The notes: generated by a model not told the origin, from the sequence alone. DNA of 64,000 nucleotides from CAYSAA01 sp964428905 (GCA_964428905.1 CAYSAA010000024.1:1-64000), one strand, 5' to 3'; shown: positions 1 through 8,013, numbered from the stretch's first letter. Made by a program: numbers and translations.

Positions 1-61
1 CAGCAATGGAGTCATTCATGTGATTGATTCCGTGATGATACCCCCGACTGTTACCTTATAG
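1..61 (+). CDS. Fasciclin (FAS1) domain protein, C-terminal end only
   Basis: The open frame that enters from the left edge (frame of base 2) ends at TAG 59-61. Its last residues read NGVIHVIDSVMIPPTVTL, the typical closing strand of a FAS1 domain (consensus NGxIHVIDxVLLP). FAS1 domains are usually exported adhesion or surface modules. Only about 19 residues are visible, so signal peptide, domain count and length cannot be judged. An inverted repeat follows at once, consistent with the end of a transcription unit. Confidence 0.6.
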   Translation, partial: SNGVIHVIDSVMIPPTVTL

Positions 62-66
62 TTGAT

Positions 67-95
67 ATAGGGAGGGTTGAAAAAGCCCTCCCTAT
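67..95 (+). terminator. Stem-loop after the fasciclin gene
   Basis: A 10-bp perfect stem (67-76 pairing with 86-95, core AGGGAGGG/CCCTCCCT) lies 6 nt after the fasciclin stop. The tail is only moderately T-rich (ATAATTTTAT), so it may be a weak intrinsic terminator or an mRNA 3' end stabiliser. Confidence 0.55.
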
Positions 96-242
96 CGATA
101 ATTTTATAAGAATTTTAAATGAATTGAAAAGAATAGATTGTTTACTCAATGTGTAACGAAAGTTTACACTAATCGGAAGAGTACCAATCATTACTCAAAG
201 ATTAATCATGTTTTTCCACAATAAGCATAGCAATTAATTTAA

Positions 243-353
243 CAAAATCAAGTTAGCCATGATTTTATATTACTTGATCTTCGGCCTATAGAAGTATTGC
301 AAGAAGAGCAAATTAAAGACGCAATTAACTACGAAGAAGTGCTTCCTATTTAA
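243..353 (+). pseudogene. Rhodanese-domain remnant
   Basis: A stretch without any start codon reads ...DFILLDLRPIEVLQEEQI then KDAINYEEVLPI before TAA 351-353. This matches the first third of a rhodanese domain (consensus hhDvRxxxEaxxxxIxGAixhP). The part carrying the active-site Cys loop is absent. It sits directly upstream of the Rieske gene. I read it as the leftover of a broken sulfurtransferase; the family match is by eye and short. Confidence 0.45.
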
Positions 354-404
354 TCCACCAGGAGCATAGGATCGGATAAAGATAAAAAGGAGGACAGGAC
401 TATT

Positions 405-752
405 ATGCTTAAAAAAATTGAAGGAGCGAAAAGTTTACAACCCGGTAAAATGAAAGAATTTAAGGTCAATGGGATTCCTATTTTATTGATACATTATCAA
501 GAAAAATTTTATGCTGTCAGCAATAAATGTACTCATCTGGGATGCAAATTGTCTCAAGGAATCTTGCAAGAAAATATACTTACCTGTCCCTGTCATGGTT
601 CTAAATTTGACATCACCAATGGAAAATTAGTTGAATGGATTTCCCGTTGGCCTAGATTCATCAGCTCATTAACAAGAATCCTGGGATGGGCTCGCTCTCT
701 TGTTGCTTACCAAATAGTGGAAAAAGATAACGATATGTATATAAAGATATAG
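405..752 (+). CDS. Rieske [2Fe-2S] ferredoxin-like protein
   Basis: A 115-residue single-domain Rieske protein that should carry a [2Fe-2S] cluster held by two Cys and two His. The cluster box residues are visible: CTHLGC at 42-47 and CPCHGSKFD at 61-69, so ligands are Cys42/His44 and Cys61/His64. Cys47 and Cys63 match the disulfide pair of bc1-type high-potential Rieske proteins. There is no signal peptide or membrane anchor, so it is probably a cytoplasmic electron carrier; no partner oxidoreductase is adjacent. The ATG has AGGAGG 11 nt upstream. It ends 7 bp from the convergent flavin-binding gene. Residues 75-100 (ending LGWARSLVAYQI) are close to the usual C-terminal strand of the fold. 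Confidence 0.85.
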   Translation: MLKKIEGAKSLQPGKMKEFKVNGIPILLIHYQEKFYAVSNKCTHLGCKLSQGILQENILTCPCHGSKFDITNGKLVEWISRWPRFISSLTRILGWARSLVAYQIVEKDNDMYIKI

Positions 753-759
753 AAACAGA

Positions 760-1227
760 TTATTTCATTTTTAATTCTAATATTTCTTGAAATCTGTAAA
801 CATAAATATATTGCTGAATTTCCAGGAGAACAAGGGCTGTTTGAGGATTTTCCAGAAACTCCTTCAAATCAGGGAAACGATTGAGATAGAGATATAGATA
901 TGTTTGCTTTTCACTTTGTTTTACTTTTGCTAGTATAGTTAAGGCAACGGCATCTTTGAAATCTTTATTATCATTTGTACGGTTATCTATTAGCAGGGAA
1001 ACATAAGGATATCTCAGGATATTCTGATATTTCCTGGTATCTTTCCCGGTGGCAAAAAGAATAAACTTAAGGTCTTCTGTAAAGGTAAAGGCAACAAGAG
1101 TATTATAGGGATTTTTTTCATCCCGGGTAGCAAGAGTTGCCAACTTTTGTTCAGAAAGCAGACCTGATATTTTTTTTCTAAGCTCTAATTTATTGAATTC
1201 TGCCAAATGTATTGATTCCTTTTTCAT
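760..1227 (-). CDS. Pyridoxamine 5'-phosphate oxidase-like FMN-binding split-barrel protein
   Basis: A 155-residue protein with the features of the PNPOx-like split-barrel fold: an N-terminal helix, then LLSEQKLATLATRDEKNPYN (about 23-42), a strand ending FILFATGKDTRKYQNI, and NILRYPYVSLLIDNR (about 69-83). Members bind FMN, F420 or heme as dimers and reduce diverse substrates, so the substrate cannot be inferred. Length is normal for the family. It is convergent with the Rieske gene and has no clear RBS in front of ATG 1227, suggesting weak or leaderless translation. There is no operon partner. Confidence 0.75.
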   Translation of the reverse strand: MKKESIHLAEFNKLELRKKISGLLSEQKLATLATRDEKNPYNTLVAFTFTEDLKFILFATGKDTRKYQNILRYPYVSLLIDNRTNDNKDFKDAVALTILAKVKQSEKQTYLYLYLNRFPDLKEFLENPQTALVLLEIQQYIYVYRFQEILELKMK

Positions 1228-1513
1228 GATTTAGAATAGAAACAATTTTTATTTATTTTATCATACTCTATCCCATCCTGATAGGTATAAATATTTCAGA
1301 ATGATTTAACTATCAATGCGGGTTCCTATCTAAAGTATTTGCTCCGGCATTTTTTGATTTGATATGTGTATAAGATGCAGGCCAAGAATCCAAAATTATG
1401 CTAAAATAGCAAACAAAACAAGGTTTACAAAGTTTTTTGCAGTTTTAGTTTTGGAATAGAGTAACAGCATAGTAGGATAGCAAGAGCAAACAATGATGGA
1501 AGAAAGATAAGTG

Positions 1514-1752
1514 ATGGTCAAAAGAAAAGAAATTGTAGAAGAGATTCATTTAGTTATTTCCGGTAAAACTCTCGATGCTATATTTCCACCGTTGTTTTTT
1601 GTTTTAATCAATAGCCTATTAGGTTTGGATTTGGCTGTTATTGCTTCTGTAGCTTTAGCACAATTATATTGACAATTATACGCCTCATAGGAAAGCAAAA
1701 CTGGAAATATGCCCTGGGAGGGGCAAAAAAGTTTATTTGTCGTAATTTATAA
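1514..1752 (+). pseudogene. Frameshifted DUF3159-like small membrane protein
   Basis: From ATG 1514 the frame reads about 52 residues, with a hydrophobic stretch FFVLINSLLGLDLAVIASVA, and stops at TGA 1670-1672. In another frame the message continues (TIIRLIGKQNWKYALGGAKK) to TAA 1750-1752. Together the two pieces look like the first half of a DUF3159-type membrane protein, in which a GLxxAxIAAxxxA helix is followed by RLxxxQxxxYALGG. One frameshift near 1665-1675 separates them. The family assignment is by pattern memory and tentative; the split into two frames is seen directly. Confidence 0.45.
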
Positions 1753-1775
1753 AATTTGTGAGATAATTTATACAG

Positions 1776-2078
1776 GTGAACATTTTATTACTGACATCGG
1801 GCAACTCATCCTTTTTATTATCTTTAGTTATAACCATTATGATTGATATATTTTTATTAAAATTTTCTATCAAAATTATTGGATCTCTACCCTTGGTAAT
1901 TGCAATTCCCATATTTTTATTATTTTTTATAACAGGAAATTATCTAATTATGAAATCTCATCAGCTTATTTTTGGAAAAGAGGAAAGAACAGCAAGGTTT
2001 GTTACCGAGGGTGTATTCAACATCTTTAGACAACCGATATATTTAGGTTCCGTTATGTTGTTGGTTTTTTTATTTTGA
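1776..2078 (+). pseudogene. Truncated isoprenylcysteine/phospholipid methyltransferase-like membrane protein
   Basis: The open frame (GTG 1776) gives 100 residues with two strongly hydrophobic segments (about 11-35 and 39-58) and then VTEGVFNIFRQPIYLGSVML. That matches the start of the S-adenosylmethionine-binding box of ICMT/PEMT-type methyltransferases (consensus VTxGxYxxxRHPxYxGxxL). The family continues for 60-90 further residues containing the second half of the cofactor site, but here the frame stops directly after the box and no continuation is visible in other frames. The His of the RHP motif is Gln. I regard it as a truncated, probably inactive relic. Confidence 0.5.
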
Positions 2079-2186
2079 TATTTACAATAGGGTGCAGAAA
2101 GTTCAATGGGGTCTATAATTGAAAAATAAGTTTTGAGTCAGGGAATTTAAAGTTTTTAGGTTTCTAAATTTTATTAATTTTCAGAA

Positions 2187-2630
2187 TTTATCAGAAAACC
2201 TGCGGTTTTATGTTCTCGTATAGAGAGTACCCCGGCAACTTTAGATGATGTCTTTCAATATGAAGCAGAAGAAAAAGTTCGGAAATTGGAAACAAAGAAA
2301 AAGACATTTCTCCTGAATTCCGTTAGAGGAAAAAATAAAAATAATGGGGCCAGCTGAGAAGAGGCCAAGTCTATATAGGCACACCAGGAAGCCCAATTGA
2401 TAAGGCAACTTATATTCCACCTCCGTTTACAGAATTGCCTTCTTTATTAAGTAATTGGGAAATATATGTTAATTCTAATTAAGAGAAAGATCCGTTGGTT
2501 CAGATAGGAGTTGTTCATTATCAATTTGAAGTGTTGTCATCCATTTATGGATGACAACGGGAGAATTGGTAGGTTTCTAATACCTTTGCCCCTATATCAG
2601 AAAATTCCTTTCATTGTCATTACCAAATAG
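2187..2630 (+). pseudogene. Fic-domain protein, multiply disrupted
   Basis: Three pieces in two frames reconstruct a Fic/DOC family protein. 2187-2357 encodes CSRIESTPATLDDVFQYEAE, the inhibitory-helix/N-terminal motif of Fic_N proteins (SSxIEGTxATLDDV). 2345-2530 in another frame encodes RRGQVYIGTPGSPIDKATYI, then PPPFTELPSLLSNWEIYV, an in-frame TAA at 2480, and on to GVVHYQFE. 2538-2630 in the first frame encodes HPFMDDNGRIGRFLIPLP. The last is the Fic catalytic loop HPFx(D/E)GNGR with its first Gly replaced by Asp. At least two frameshifts and one nonsense codon are present, and the C-terminal helices are missing. Confidence 0.7.
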
Positions 2631-2677
2631 AAATTATCAAATTTCCAAAAGAGAAAGTATTAAAAATGTATAGCTAA

Positions 2678-2706
2678 CTGAAAATTTATCCATAATGGTG
2701 TACAAT
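2678..2706 (+). promoter_or_regulatory. Predicted sigma-70 promoter of pepC
   Basis: CTGAAA (2678-2683), a 17-nt spacer and TACAAT (2701-2706) lie 41 nt upstream of the pepC ATG in an AT-rich gap. The -35 is imperfect. Confidence 0.45.
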
Positions 2707-2746
2707 ATAAATACAAATTGTTTTTAAAGTGAAGGAAGGAAATAAT

Positions 2747-4093
2747 ATGAAGGAAGAAGTTATTTCTAAGGAATTATTAAGAGATTTTAGCGAACATTAT
2801 TCTAAAAACGTAAGAAGTAAAATAATAAGTGATGCCATTATTAAAAATGGGATTAACAGTATCGCACTAAATCGAGATTCAATCATTAATATGCAGCATA
2901 CTTTTTCGGAAGAGATAAAAACCGGCAAGATCACCAATCAAGAAAAATCCGGAAGATGTTGGATGTTTGCCGGTCTAAATAAAATACGTTATGCTATGGC
3001 CCGAAAACTAAATTTAGATTTAAGCAAAAAAGAAGGATTTGAGCTCTCCCAGGCTTATCTCATGTTTTGGGACAAATTAGAAAAAGCCAATTATTTTTTA
3101 GAATCTATTATTGACACAAGAAGAGAAAATACAAATAGTCGTCTGGTCATGTGGATTTTAAATAATGCGATGATAGATGGCGGCCAATGGGATATGTTTG
3201 TGAATTTAGTAGAGAAATATGGCATTATTCCTAAATATGTTATGCCGGAATCTTACCATAGTAGTGATTCTTTTTTGATGAATAAGATTTTACATTTGAA
3301 ACTGAGGGAATATGCAAAAGTTTTACGGGAAGATTTAAAAGAGCAGGAAAAAGGGGATTTGAGAGTTAGAAAAAAAGAGATGATCAAAGAATTTTACGCT
3401 CTTCTTTGTCATTTTTTTGGAGAACCTCCCAAAGTTTTTGATTTTGAATATAGAGATAAAGAAAATAATTTTTATCGTGATAGAGACCTTACTCCCTTAG
3501 AATTTTATAAGAGATATTCTCCGGTAAAAGTCAGTGCTTATATAAGTATCATTAACTCTCCTACTAATGATAAACCTTTCGGTAAAACTTACACCGTAAA
3601 ATATCTGGGGAATGTGAAAGAAGGCAGAATAGTTCTTTATCTGAATCTCAAAATAGAAGAATTAAAGAAATTGGCCATGTCCCAATTAAAAGATGGAAAA
3701 ACAGTCTGGTTTGGATGTGATGTCGGTCAGATGTTAGATAGAAAGTCCGGGATTCTGGATTCAGACCTTTATCATTATGAAGAAATCTTAGATACTTCCT
3801 TCCATTTATCCAAAGCAGATAGACTAAATTATGGAGACAGTTGTCTTACCCATGCCATGGTTTTTACAGGAGTAAATATTTTAGAGGATGGTCCGAATAG
3901 ATGGAAAGTAGAAAATAGCTGGGGGAAAGAAAATGGTAAAGAGGGATTTTTTGTCATGAGCGATAAATGGTTTGATCAATTCCTGTATCAAATAGTCGTG
4001 AATAAAAAATATCTTTCTGAGGAATTTCTGGCCGCCTTAGAAAAAACTCCGGTAGAATTGGAACCCTGGGATCCGATGGGATCTTTAGCTTAG
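2747..4093 (+). CDS. pepC: Aminopeptidase C (C1B papain-like, bleomycin-hydrolase family)
   Basis: A cytoplasmic cysteine aminopeptidase that trims N-terminal residues from peptides and normally forms a barrel-shaped hexamer. The papain-type triad is visible: Cys71 in NQEKSGRCWMFAGLN, His369 in CLTHAMVFTGV and Asn390 in WKVENSWGKENGKEGFFVMS. The 448-residue length is normal for PepC and there is no signal peptide. I chose ATG 2747 rather than GTG 2729 because GGAAGG (2734-2739) is correctly spaced for the ATG and lies inside the longer version. It is followed 25 bp later by dppA. A 120-bp piece of this gene (3611-3730) recurs at 17708-17827. Confidence 0.93.
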   Translation: MKEEVISKELLRDFSEHYSKNVRSKIISDAIIKNGINSIALNRDSIINMQHTFSEEIKTGKITNQEKSGRCWMFAGLNKIRYAMARKLNLDLSKKEGFELSQAYLMFWDKLEKANYFLESIIDTRRENTNSRLVMWILNNAMIDGGQWDMFVNLVEKYGIIPKYVMPESYHSSDSFLMNKILHLKLREYAKVLREDLKEQEKGDLRVRKKEMIKEFYALLCHFFGEPPKVFDFEYRDKENNFYRDRDLTPLEFYKRYSPVKVSAYISIINSPTNDKPFGKTYTVKYLGNVKEGRIVLYLNLKIEELKKLAMSQLKDGKTVWFGCDVGQMLDRKSGILDSDLYHYEEILDTSFHLSKADRLNYGDSCLTHAMVFTGVNILEDGPNRWKVENSWGKENGKEGFFVMSDKWFDQFLYQIVVNKKYLSEEFLAALEKTPVELEPWDPMGSLA

Positions 4094-4118
4094 TATTTAT
4101 GAAAAGAGAAGTATTTCT

Positions 4119-4919
4119 ATGAAAGTATATATTAGTGCGGATATTGAAGGAATTACCGGTATCGCCAATTGGGATGAAGCGAATAAAACAAAACCTGATT
4201 ATCAAAAATATAGCAAGCAAATGACCGAGGAAGTAAAGGCTGCCTGTGAAGGGGCAATAAATGGGGGAGCTGAGGATATTTTTATAAAAGATGCTCATGG
4301 TAGCGGAAGAAATATTATAGCAGATGACCTTCCCCAAAATATTAGATTGATTCGGGGATGGAGTGGACATCCATTTTCAATGGTTCAGGGATTAGATGAA
4401 TCCTTTGATGCCCTAATCTTTATTGGTTACCATTCTTGTGGTAGTTCAGGTGCCAATCCTATGTCTCATACGATGAGCTCGGTGACTTATAATTATATTA
4501 AATTAAATGAAAAATTAGCCAGTGAATTCTTAATTTTTGGTTATGCTGCTGCAACTGTCGGTGTACCTTTAGTTTTTCTTAGTGGTGATGAAGGAATTTG
4601 TAAAGAAGCTCATATCATTAATAAGAATATTTGTACTGTGGCAGTAAATAAAGGTAATGGTAATTCGGTGATTAGTATTCATCCTCGGTTGGCTATTAAG
4701 AAGATTAAAGAAGGTGTAGAATCGGCTTTAAGAGAAGATATTAATAAATGTAAAATAGATTTGCCCAAACATTTTAAAATGGAATTATCATTTAAAGATC
4801 ATGCACAGGCATTTAAAATATCTTTTTATCCCGGTGTGAGGCAAATATCTTCCACTAATATAGTTTTTGAATCAGAAAACTATTTTGAGGTATTACGAAT
4901 GTTTTCCTTTAGCCGGTAG
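4119..4919 (+). CDS. dppA: D-aminopeptidase DppA (M55 family)
   Basis: A 266-residue zinc peptidase of family M55, which releases N-terminal D-amino acids such as D-Ala from short peptides and in Bacillus acts on imported murein peptides. The N-terminus SADIEGITG supplies metal ligands Asp8 and Glu10; DAHGSG gives His60 and GYHSCGSSGANPMSHT gives His105 and His117, with further family signature LSGDEGICKEA. Length fits B. subtilis DppA (about 274). No signal peptide, so cytosolic decamer expected. It is 25 bp behind pepC and probably co-transcribed with it; downstream are the isoaspartyl dipeptidase, an NlpC/P60 peptidase and a dipeptide importer. Confidence in family is high; the exact substrate is inferred. 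Confidence 0.92.
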   Translation: MKVYISADIEGITGIANWDEANKTKPDYQKYSKQMTEEVKAACEGAINGGAEDIFIKDAHGSGRNIIADDLPQNIRLIRGWSGHPFSMVQGLDESFDALIFIGYHSCGSSGANPMSHTMSSVTYNYIKLNEKLASEFLIFGYAAATVGVPLVFLSGDEGICKEAHIINKNICTVAVNKGNGNSVISIHPRLAIKKIKEGVESALREDINKCKIDLPKHFKMELSFKDHAQAFKISFYPGVRQISSTNIVFESENYFEVLRMFSFSR

Positions 4920-5017
4920 TAGGGCATAAAATCGATCAAACCCTATGCTGCCATAAAGATAAAGATGAAATAACTGAAATATTTTTTACCTGAAAATCCT
5001 ACAATAGAGACAATACT

Positions 5018-5058
5018 GCTTATCGTATCAGAATTTTAATTCATTCAATACGATAAGC
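5018..5058. repeat. 11-bp perfect inverted repeat after dppA
   Basis: GCTTATCGTAT (5018-5028) pairs perfectly with ATACGATAAGC (5048-5058) across a 19-nt loop, about 100 nt after the dppA stop. There is no T-run, so it could be a 3' end processing/stabilising hairpin or a binding site rather than a classical terminator. Confidence 0.6.
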
Positions 5059-5215
5059 TAATCGTTTCTTAAATAAGGCCCAAATATATGCTAAGTTAGG
5101 TTTTAAGCTAGAGCATAGCATTGCATATAACGTAAGCAAAAAAGTATCTCAGGGGTTCTCAGGGGGAAGAATCCCCCTTGCCTATCCTGGCAAGAATTCT
5201 TTAACAGATGGGTAA
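5057..5215 (+). pseudogene. GNAT acetyltransferase C-terminal remnant
   Basis: Without a start codon, the frame reads NKAQIYAKLGFKLEHSIAYN and further residues to TAA 5213-5215. The pattern N-x-A-x-x-x-Y-x-K-L-G-F-K is the closing motif of GNAT N-acetyltransferases. Nothing of the acetyl-CoA-binding part is visible upstream. The rest of this gap (4920-5393) holds a small hairpin (GGGGGA/TCCCCC, 5162-5177) and the promoter palindrome listed separately. The assignment rests on a short motif. Confidence 0.35.
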
Positions 5216-5291
5216 GGGATCAAGTGAAGAAGAGCATAGAAAAAAATGACTAATAAAAAGTGGTGAATTGAAAATATCATTGTAAATCTTT

Positions 5292-5324
5292 ATGTATTTA
5301 TTCAGGAATAAATACATGTATAAT
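5292..5324 (+). promoter_or_regulatory. 26-bp palindromic operator overlapping a promoter
   Basis: ATGTATTTATTC and GAATAAATACAT form perfect 12-bp arms separated by AG (5292-5317). TATAAT follows at 5319-5324, about 70 nt before the isoaspartyl dipeptidase start. No good -35 is present because the palindrome occupies that place. The layout is typical of a repressor site, or of an activator replacing the -35. The regulator is unknown and no regulator gene is encoded nearby. Confidence 0.6.
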
Positions 5325-5393
5325 ATTTGAGATTTTTTTTAAAATAGAAATAAGCAAATTAAAAAATACAGATAATGAAAATATGGAGATCAA

Positions 5394-6581
5394 ATGAGTA
5401 TTGTATTAATAAAAAAAGGAAATGTCTATGCCCCTGAGTATAAGGGGGGGAAAGATCTATTGGTCATCAATGGCACCATCTTTTTTGTTGACCAAAACAT
5501 TTTAACCTCAACATTAAATGTAATTGACAACAATATTAAAATTATCGATGCTTCTGAAGGCATCATCATTCCCGGCTATATTGACCAACATGTCCATATT
5601 AATGGTGCCGGTGGAGAGGGTGGACCCCAGTATCGGACTTCCCCCGTTCAATTTAGCGAATTTGTAAAAGCAGGTATAACCTCAGTCGTAGGGTTGTTAG
5701 GTACCGACGGATTTGCCAGATCCTTAAAAGGTCTCTTAATGAAGGCCAGGGCATTAGAACAAGAAGGGATCACTACCTGGATCTATACCGGAGCATATCA
5801 ATATCCTTCACCAACCATCACCGATAGCATCTTATCTGACATCATGTTAATTGATAAAGTCATTGGTGTTAAAATAGCCTTGTCGGACCATCGGGCTTCC
5901 CATCCCACGATAGAGGAATTTATAAAAGTGGTTTCTGAAGCCAGAACTGGCGGCATTCTGGCCGGGAAAGCAGGTATCGTTCACATCCATATGGGAAGTG
6001 AAAAAGCAGGTTTAAGCTACTTGTTTGAGATCATAAAAAACACCGATATACCCATAGAACAGTTTGCCCCAACTCATTTAGGAAGAGATGAAGAAACACT
6101 GAAAAATGATATCAAGTTTGGGAAAATGGGAGGATATATAGATTTAACGACCGGGGCTATCCAAGAACATGAATTAACTGAAAGAATAAAACCGAGTAGA
6201 GCTGTAAAAAGATTACTTGAGAATGGTGTTTCGATCGAAAGAATTACCATGAGTACTGATGGAAACGGAAGTATACCCAAATGGAATGAAAAAAAAGAAT
6301 TGACTGGCATGACGGTTGCTTCAGTTTCATCTTTACACAAAGAATTTGTGGATATCATAAAAAAAGAACAACTATCGATAGAAGAGGCAATTCGGGTAAC
6401 ATCTACCAATATTGCCAAACACCTAAGATTAGACCAAAAGGGAGAAATCAAAGAAGGAAAAGATGCGGATCTCCTAATTCTAGATAAGAATTCTCTTCAA
6501 ATAAAACATGTAATTGCGAAAGGCAAGATATTGATGGAAGATGAAAAAATCATGAAATTTGGGCTTTTCGAAAAAGAATAA
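5394..6581 (+). CDS. iadA: Isoaspartyl dipeptidase (beta-aspartyl-peptidase)
   Basis: A 395-residue amidohydrolase-fold enzyme that hydrolyses beta-Asp-X dipeptides, which arise from damaged (isoaspartyl) proteins or from beta-linked cell-wall peptides. The binuclear zinc site can be read off: His66/His68 in DQHVHINGAGGEGG, the carbamylated lysine equivalent Lys160 in GVKIALSDHRAS, His197/His199 in VHIHMGSEKAG, His228 in THLGRDE and Asp289 in MSTDGNGS. Length and order match E. coli IadA (390). ATG 5394 has GGAGA 4 nt upstream. No signal peptide, so cytosolic. It is the first gene after a promoter with a palindromic operator and is followed 49 bp later by the NlpC/P60 gene, suggesting a regulated operon. 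Confidence 0.92.
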   Translation: MSIVLIKKGNVYAPEYKGGKDLLVINGTIFFVDQNILTSTLNVIDNNIKIIDASEGIIIPGYIDQHVHINGAGGEGGPQYRTSPVQFSEFVKAGITSVVGLLGTDGFARSLKGLLMKARALEQEGITTWIYTGAYQYPSPTITDSILSDIMLIDKVIGVKIALSDHRASHPTIEEFIKVVSEARTGGILAGKAGIVHIHMGSEKAGLSYLFEIIKNTDIPIEQFAPTHLGRDEETLKNDIKFGKMGGYIDLTTGAIQEHELTERIKPSRAVKRLLENGVSIERITMSTDGNGSIPKWNEKKELTGMTVASVSSLHKEFVDIIKKEQLSIEEAIRVTSTNIAKHLRLDQKGEIKEGKDADLLILDKNSLQIKHVIAKGKILMEDEKIMKFGLFEKE

Positions 6582-6630
6582 AATCAAGAGATGATCCATT
6601 TAATGTAAATTAAGAAGAATTTGGGGAATA

Positions 6631-7995
6631 ATGAAAAAAGCAATGCAACCACCCGTATGTGCTCCAAAAGTGAAAAGTTTTATGTTAAAAAAGGAGTACT
6701 GGGTAGGGAAAATTGAGGATGCAGAAAAACTGCTTTTAAATGATAAAGAGATAATAGAGTTCAACAAAAAAACCTTTAGAAAAATGAAATTCAAAGGATT
6801 TGAGGAATGGTTATATGATTTAGAAACATATCCTGAGATAATGACGAGAGAAGCATTATTACATGCTATGAAAACCCATTCTTCTGAAGAAGTATTTCCC
6901 AGAAAATCTTGCTATGATATCAATGCTAAAAAAATAACAAACATGTTTAGGAAAGAAGTTGTTAATCAATCTAATTTTGAGGGAATACCTAATGAAATAC
7001 AAATAGAATGGGGGATGGTCGTAAAGAGAGAAGATATAAGAGCTTTTCCAACAGATACTGTATTTGCTAAAGAACCAAGGGCTATCGATTTTGATCTTTT
7101 TCAGCTGGCAACTCTACCAATGGGAAGCTTAGTAGTAATTCTGCATCAAAGCAAAAATGGGAAGTGGTATTATATCCAAAGCATGATTGGTAAAGGATGG
7201 GTAAAAAGAGAAAGCGTCGCTCTGGCAAAAAACAAAAAAGAAGTATTTCATTATAAAAATTCAGATAAATTTTTAATGGTAACCGGAAGTAAAATTTGGA
7301 CAGAACCCAATCCATTCATTAAGGAAATATCCAATATTTTGTTTCAAATGGGGGATAAGATTCCTTTAATTGAGTTTGATGAGATTCCGGAATCAATTCC
7401 TGCTAATAATTTACATGCTCAATCTCCCCATGGTTGTTATGTCGTAAAGATTCCAATTAGAGATAAAGAAGGATTTGTAGAATTTAGATTGGCTTTAATT
7501 GCTCGCTCCAATGATATCTATGAAGGCTATCTTCCTTATACCAGAAGAAATATCATTTATCAAGCATTCAAAATGCTAGGCGAAAGATATGGATGGAACG
7601 GTATGTTTAAAAGAAGAGATTGCTCACAATTTATTATGAGTGTTTACAAAACTATGAATATTTTGATTCCCACTTATACCTGGATGCAGGAGGAGGGGAC
7701 AGTGGGAAAATCGATTGAATTTAGAGGTTCCATTCAAAAAAGAGAAAGCATATTAGATAAATTACAGCCTGGTGATCCCATTTATTTGAAAGGACATGTG
7801 GTCATGTATTTGGGTAAGGAGGGGAATAATCATTATGTTATTCACTCAGGTTCCGGATATGGGATAAAAAGTAAAGTTGGAAGTTTAAAACCTGTAACCG
7901 TTCATGGGGTTTTTATTTCAGAAGTACACCAATGGCTTATGAGGGAAGAAAAAAGCTATTTGGAGGCCTTTACAAGTGCTCAAAAGTTTGTATAA
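6631..7995 (+). CDS. NlpC/P60 endopeptidase with N-terminal SH3b domains
   Basis: A 454-residue protein. Residues about 10-120 resemble the N_NLPC_P60 stabilising domain, about 135-290 two bacterial SH3 (SH3b1-like) domains, and about 300-445 an NlpC/P60 domain with catalytic Cys331 (FKRRDCSQFIMSVYKTM), His389 (LKGHVVMYLGK) and a third polar residue near His401/His405. The family cleaves gamma-D-Glu-diamino acid bonds in murein peptides. There is no signal peptide or transmembrane segment, so it most likely works on imported peptides in the cytosol, as proposed for YkfC-type enzymes, rather than on the wall itself. It lies between iadA and the ABC importer. Substrate is inferred from family and context. 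Confidence 0.85.
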   Translation: MKKAMQPPVCAPKVKSFMLKKEYWVGKIEDAEKLLLNDKEIIEFNKKTFRKMKFKGFEEWLYDLETYPEIMTREALLHAMKTHSSEEVFPRKSCYDINAKKITNMFRKEVVNQSNFEGIPNEIQIEWGMVVKREDIRAFPTDTVFAKEPRAIDFDLFQLATLPMGSLVVILHQSKNGKWYYIQSMIGKGWVKRESVALAKNKKEVFHYKNSDKFLMVTGSKIWTEPNPFIKEISNILFQMGDKIPLIEFDEIPESIPANNLHAQSPHGCYVVKIPIRDKEGFVEFRLALIARSNDIYEGYLPYTRRNIIYQAFKMLGERYGWNGMFKRRDCSQFIMSVYKTMNILIPTYTWMQEEGTVGKSIEFRGSIQKRESILDKLQPGDPIYLKGHVVMYLGKEGNNHYVIHSGSGYGIKSKVGSLKPVTVHGVFISEVHQWLMREEKSYLEAFTSAQKFV

Positions 7996-8013
7996 TTTTC
8001 TGTAATCATTGAT

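Noticed and set aside
2178..2357. ABC-transporter ATPase C-terminus, first suggested by TPATLDDVF
   Set aside because: The flanking SRIES...EAE residues and the following YIPPP and HPFMDDNGR segments fit a Fic-domain protein in order; the ABC reading explains only one short motif.
3954..4370. 138-codon open frame on the - strand across the pepC-dppA junction
   Set aside because: It is antisense to two clearly conserved genes, has no RBS and no recognisable motif.
6074..6451. 125-codon open frame on the - strand inside iadA
   Set aside because: Antisense shadow of catalytic-domain codons of iadA; hydrophobic composition comes from the complementary strand.
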